From Clostridiales bacterium UBA1246 (GTDB lineage Bacteria > Bacillota > Clostridia > Oscillospirales > Oscillospiraceae): 7,265 nt of DNA. The notes below the pieces were generated by a model. The model was not told the origin of the DNA. It did no database searches and saw only the letters and a list, made by a program, of their open reading frames with translations. Position 1 is the first letter of the stretch. The number at the start of each line of letters is the position of its first letter. Of the stretch, positions 5,468-7,265 are shown piece after piece. Location: NCBI GenBank assembly GCA_002308315.1, contig DBWE01000103.1, forward strand, positions 3,266 through 10,530, read 5' to 3'. The translations under genes were made by a program, and so were the position numbers.

Positions 5468-6495
5468 ATATTCTCGTTACCGGGGGCGCCGGATTCATAG
5501 GCTCGCATACGATAGTGGAGCTCATCGCCGCCGGACACGGCGTGACCGCGCTGGACAACCTGTGCAATTCCAGCAGGAAGGTCCTCGGGCGCATCGAAAG
5601 GATCACGGGCAGGAGCGTGCCTTTCCGGGAAGCGGACATAAGGGACCGCGAGGCGCTGGAAAAAGTGTTCTCCTCGGAGCATTTCGACTGCTGCATCCAT
5701 TTCGCCGGACTGAAGGCGGTGGGCGAGAGCGTGAAAAAACCTTGGGAATACTACGAAAACAACGTGGGCGGGACGCTGGTGCTGCTGGACGTGATGCGCC
5801 GTCACGGCTGCAAAAACATTATTTTCAGCTCCACGGCCACGGTCTACGGAGAGCCGGAGAAGATCCCCGTGACCGAGGACTGCCGCAAGGGGATATGCGC
5901 ACATCCGTACGGCAGGACCAAATCCATGCTGGAGGACATACTTTCCGATCTTTACCGCGCCGATATCGAAAACGGAGACCCCCGGCCCTGGAACGCGGTG
6001 CTGCTGCGCTATTTCAATCCCATAGGCGCGCACCCCTCGGGGCTTATCGGAGAGGCGCCCGGCGGGATCCCGAACAACCTCATGCCCTATATCACGCAGG
6101 TCGCCGTCGGAAAGCTGGAAAAGCTCCACGTTTTCGGAAACGACTACGATACCCCGGACGGTACCGGCGTGAGAGATTATATCCACGTGGTCGATCTGGC
6201 GAAGGGGCACGTGAAGGCGCTCCGGGCGACAGAGGAACGGTCCGGCGTTTCGGTATACAATCTCGGCACGGGCAGAGGCTGCAGCGTGATGGAAATAATA
6301 AAGACCTTTGAAAAGGTCAACGGCGTTTCGATCCCGTACGTGATCGATCCCAGACGCCCCGGAGACCTGGCGGAGTACTATTCCGACCCCTCAAAGGCCC
6401 TGCGGGAGCTGGGCTGGAGGGCGGAGCTCGGCATAGAGGAGATGTGCCGCGACAGCTGGAACTGGCAGAAAAACAATCCCGACGGGTATGAATGA
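5464..6495 (+). CDS. galE: UDP-glucose 4-epimerase GalE
   Basis: NAD-dependent extended short-chain dehydrogenase that interconverts UDP-glucose and UDP-galactose in the cytoplasm, serving galactose use and galactose-containing glycans. At 343 residues it is normal length. GGAGFIGS (7-14) is the NAD-binding loop, followed by DN (31-32), HFAGLKAVGES (79-89), FSSTATVYG (121-129), the catalytic YGRTK with Tyr149 and Lys153, RYFNPIGAHPSG (182-193) and PRRPGDLAEYYSD (296-308). Tyr149/Lys153 have the same numbers as in the E. coli enzyme; the E. coli Ser124 position is Thr124 here, which keeps the hydroxyl. Tyr305 aligns with E. coli Tyr299, the bulky residue associated with preference for UDP-Glc/Gal over the N-acetyl sugars. 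The start at 5464 overlaps the upstream stop (ATGA), with AGGGG at 5451-5455; a longer in-frame extension to 5395 lies inside the previous gene and is not needed. Confidence 0.96.
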   Translation: MNILVTGGAGFIGSHTIVELIAAGHGVTALDNLCNSSRKVLGRIERITGRSVPFREADIRDREALEKVFSSEHFDCCIHFAGLKAVGESVKKPWEYYENNVGGTLVLLDVMRRHGCKNIIFSSTATVYGEPEKIPVTEDCRKGICAHPYGRTKSMLEDILSDLYRADIENGDPRPWNAVLLRYFNPIGAHPSGLIGEAPGGIPNNLMPYITQVAVGKLEKLHVFGNDYDTPDGTGVRDYIHVVDLAKGHVKALRATEERSGVSVYNLGTGRGCSVMEIIKTFEKVNGVSIPYVIDPRRPGDLAEYYSDPSKALRELGWRAELGIEEMCRDSWNWQKNNPDGYE

Positions 6496-6516
6496 ACGGA
6501 GCTTTCGAGTTTTCTG

Positions 6517-6546
6517 TTGAACAATTCATACGACCGGGATTATAAT
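6517..6546 (+). promoter_or_regulatory. Sigma-A promoter of nagB
   Basis: A -35 TTGAAC (6517-6522), an 18-base spacer and a perfect -10 TATAAT (6541-6546) lie between galE and nagB. Transcription should begin near 6553, giving a leader of about 24 bases that holds the AAAGGAG ribosome-binding site (6561-6567). nagB is therefore probably its own transcription unit. I could not make out a clear NagR/GntR-type operator. Confidence 0.8.
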
Positions 6547-6576
6547 ACAGGCAATCAAGTAAAGGAGATGGACCGC

Positions 6577-7265
6577 ATGCGCGTGATAATTCAGGATAAC
6601 TACGACAAAATGTGTCAATGGGCGGCAAATTACATTGCCGCGAAGATCAAAGCCCATAAGGAAAAGCGGCCGCTGGTTCTGGGCCTGCCCACCGGCTCGT
6701 CTCCGCTGGGCGTGTACGCCGAGCTCATAAAGAAAAACAAGGCCGGTGAGATAAGCTTCAAAAACGTGGTGACCTTCAACATGGACGAGTACGTCGGCCT
6801 GCCGAAGGAGCACGATCAGAGCTACTGGTACTTTATGTGGAGCAATTTCTTCGATCATATCGACATTCCCCGGGAAAACGTGAATATCCTCGACGGGATG
6901 ACCGACGATCCCGAGGGCGAATGCGCGAGATATGAGGAAAAAATAGCCTCATACGGCGGCATAGACCTTTTCATGGGCGGCATAGGCGTGGATGGGCATC
7001 TGGCGTTCAACGAGCCCTATACTTCGCTTTCGTCGCGCACCGGCGTGCGCATGCTGACCACCGATACGAGGATAGTCAATTCCCGCTTCTTCGGCAACGA
7101 TCCCGAGAAGGTGCCCTCCAGTGCGCTTTCCGTGGGCATAGGCACCGTGACGGACGCGAAAGAAGTGCTCATCCTCATAAGCGGCCATAACAAGGCCCGC
7201 GCCCTCGCCGCCTGCGTGGAGGGCGGCGTGAGCCAGAAATGGACCTGCAGCGCCCTGCAGCTGCA
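6577..7265 (+). CDS. nagB: Glucosamine-6-phosphate deaminase NagB (3' end missing)
   Basis: Converts glucosamine-6-phosphate to fructose-6-phosphate and ammonia, the step that feeds amino sugars from GlcNAc, chitin or cell wall into glycolysis. The visible 229 residues cover most of the enzyme; about 30-40 residues are lost at the right edge. Marks include GLPTGSSP (36-43), [12 protein letters not shown] (65-76) with Asp70, [13 protein letters not shown] (135-147) with Asp139, His141 and Glu146, NSRFF (168-172) and HNKA (204-207). These match E. coli Asp72, Asp141, His143, Glu148, Arg172 and Lys208 with a constant shift of two. In the allosteric loop, E. coli Arg158 aligns with Gly156 here, while Lys160 aligns with Arg158. 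The ATG at 6577 is 9 bases after GGAG; an in-frame ATG at 6568 is too close to that site. It has its own promoter. Confidence 0.96.
   Translation, partial: MRVIIQDNYDKMCQWAANYIAAKIKAHKEKRPLVLGLPTGSSPLGVYAELIKKNKAGEISFKNVVTFNMDEYVGLPKEHDQSYWYFMWSNFFDHIDIPRENVNILDGMTDDPEGECARYEEKIASYGGIDLFMGGIGVDGHLAFNEPYTSLSSRTGVRMLTTDTRIVNSRFFGNDPEKVPSSALSVGIGTVTDAKEVLILISGHNKARALAACVEGGVSQKWTCSALQL

Noticed and set aside
5383..6210. 275-residue minus-strand open frame opposite galE and the end of the DUF3786-like gene
   Set aside because: Antisense shadow of galE; low-complexity composition and no start signal.
6496..6516. Weak terminator after galE (short stem around a TTCG loop followed by T residues)
   Set aside because: The stem is only about five pairs with several G-U pairs, too weak to call.

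Overview
The window looks like a chromosomal segment from a GC-rich, endospore-forming Firmicute of the Clostridia type. Three things point there. A gene for the germination protease GPR, which acts only on spore proteins, is present. The chromosomal parABS segregation locus carries perfect parS sites of the Bacillus/Clostridium consensus. All the gene families fit ordinary clostridial housekeeping. Genus cannot be fixed from this sequence alone. I see no mobile element, CRISPR array, rRNA or tRNA gene, and no replication origin (no DnaA-box cluster).

Layout. Left part, minus strand (1-3028): a tightly packed run read right to left, parA, parB, serS, then the start of mscL. parA/parB and parB/serS each overlap by 4 bases (GTGA, ATGA), and serS and mscL are 19 bases apart. 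This looks like one transcript from a strong promoter just before parA. That promoter is so close to the parA start codon that the mRNA is probably leaderless. Centre (3029-3343): a divergent control region with the parA promoter, one parS, a GC-rich spacer, a second parS, a plus-strand sigma-A promoter whose -35 box touches the second parS, and a leader that folds into two stable hairpins in front of a nitroreductase-family gene. Next (3344-4772): the nitroreductase gene and gpr run towards each other and overlap by 8 bases at their 3' ends. Right part, plus strand (4835-7265): a DUF3786-like protein overlapping galE by 4 bases (ATGA), then a separate promoter and nagB, which runs off the window.

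How the genes fit together. ParA, ParB and the two parS sites form a complete chromosome-segregation module, and serS and mscL appear to ride on its transcript. ParB loading at parS could influence both divergent promoters; this is inference from spacing. galE and nagB belong to sugar-nucleotide and amino-sugar metabolism but appear to be separate transcription units. The most interesting parts are the parS/promoter arrangement, the structured nitroreductase leader, the predicted leaderless parA message and an unusually compact GPR. I did not find a convincing wholly new multi-gene system.
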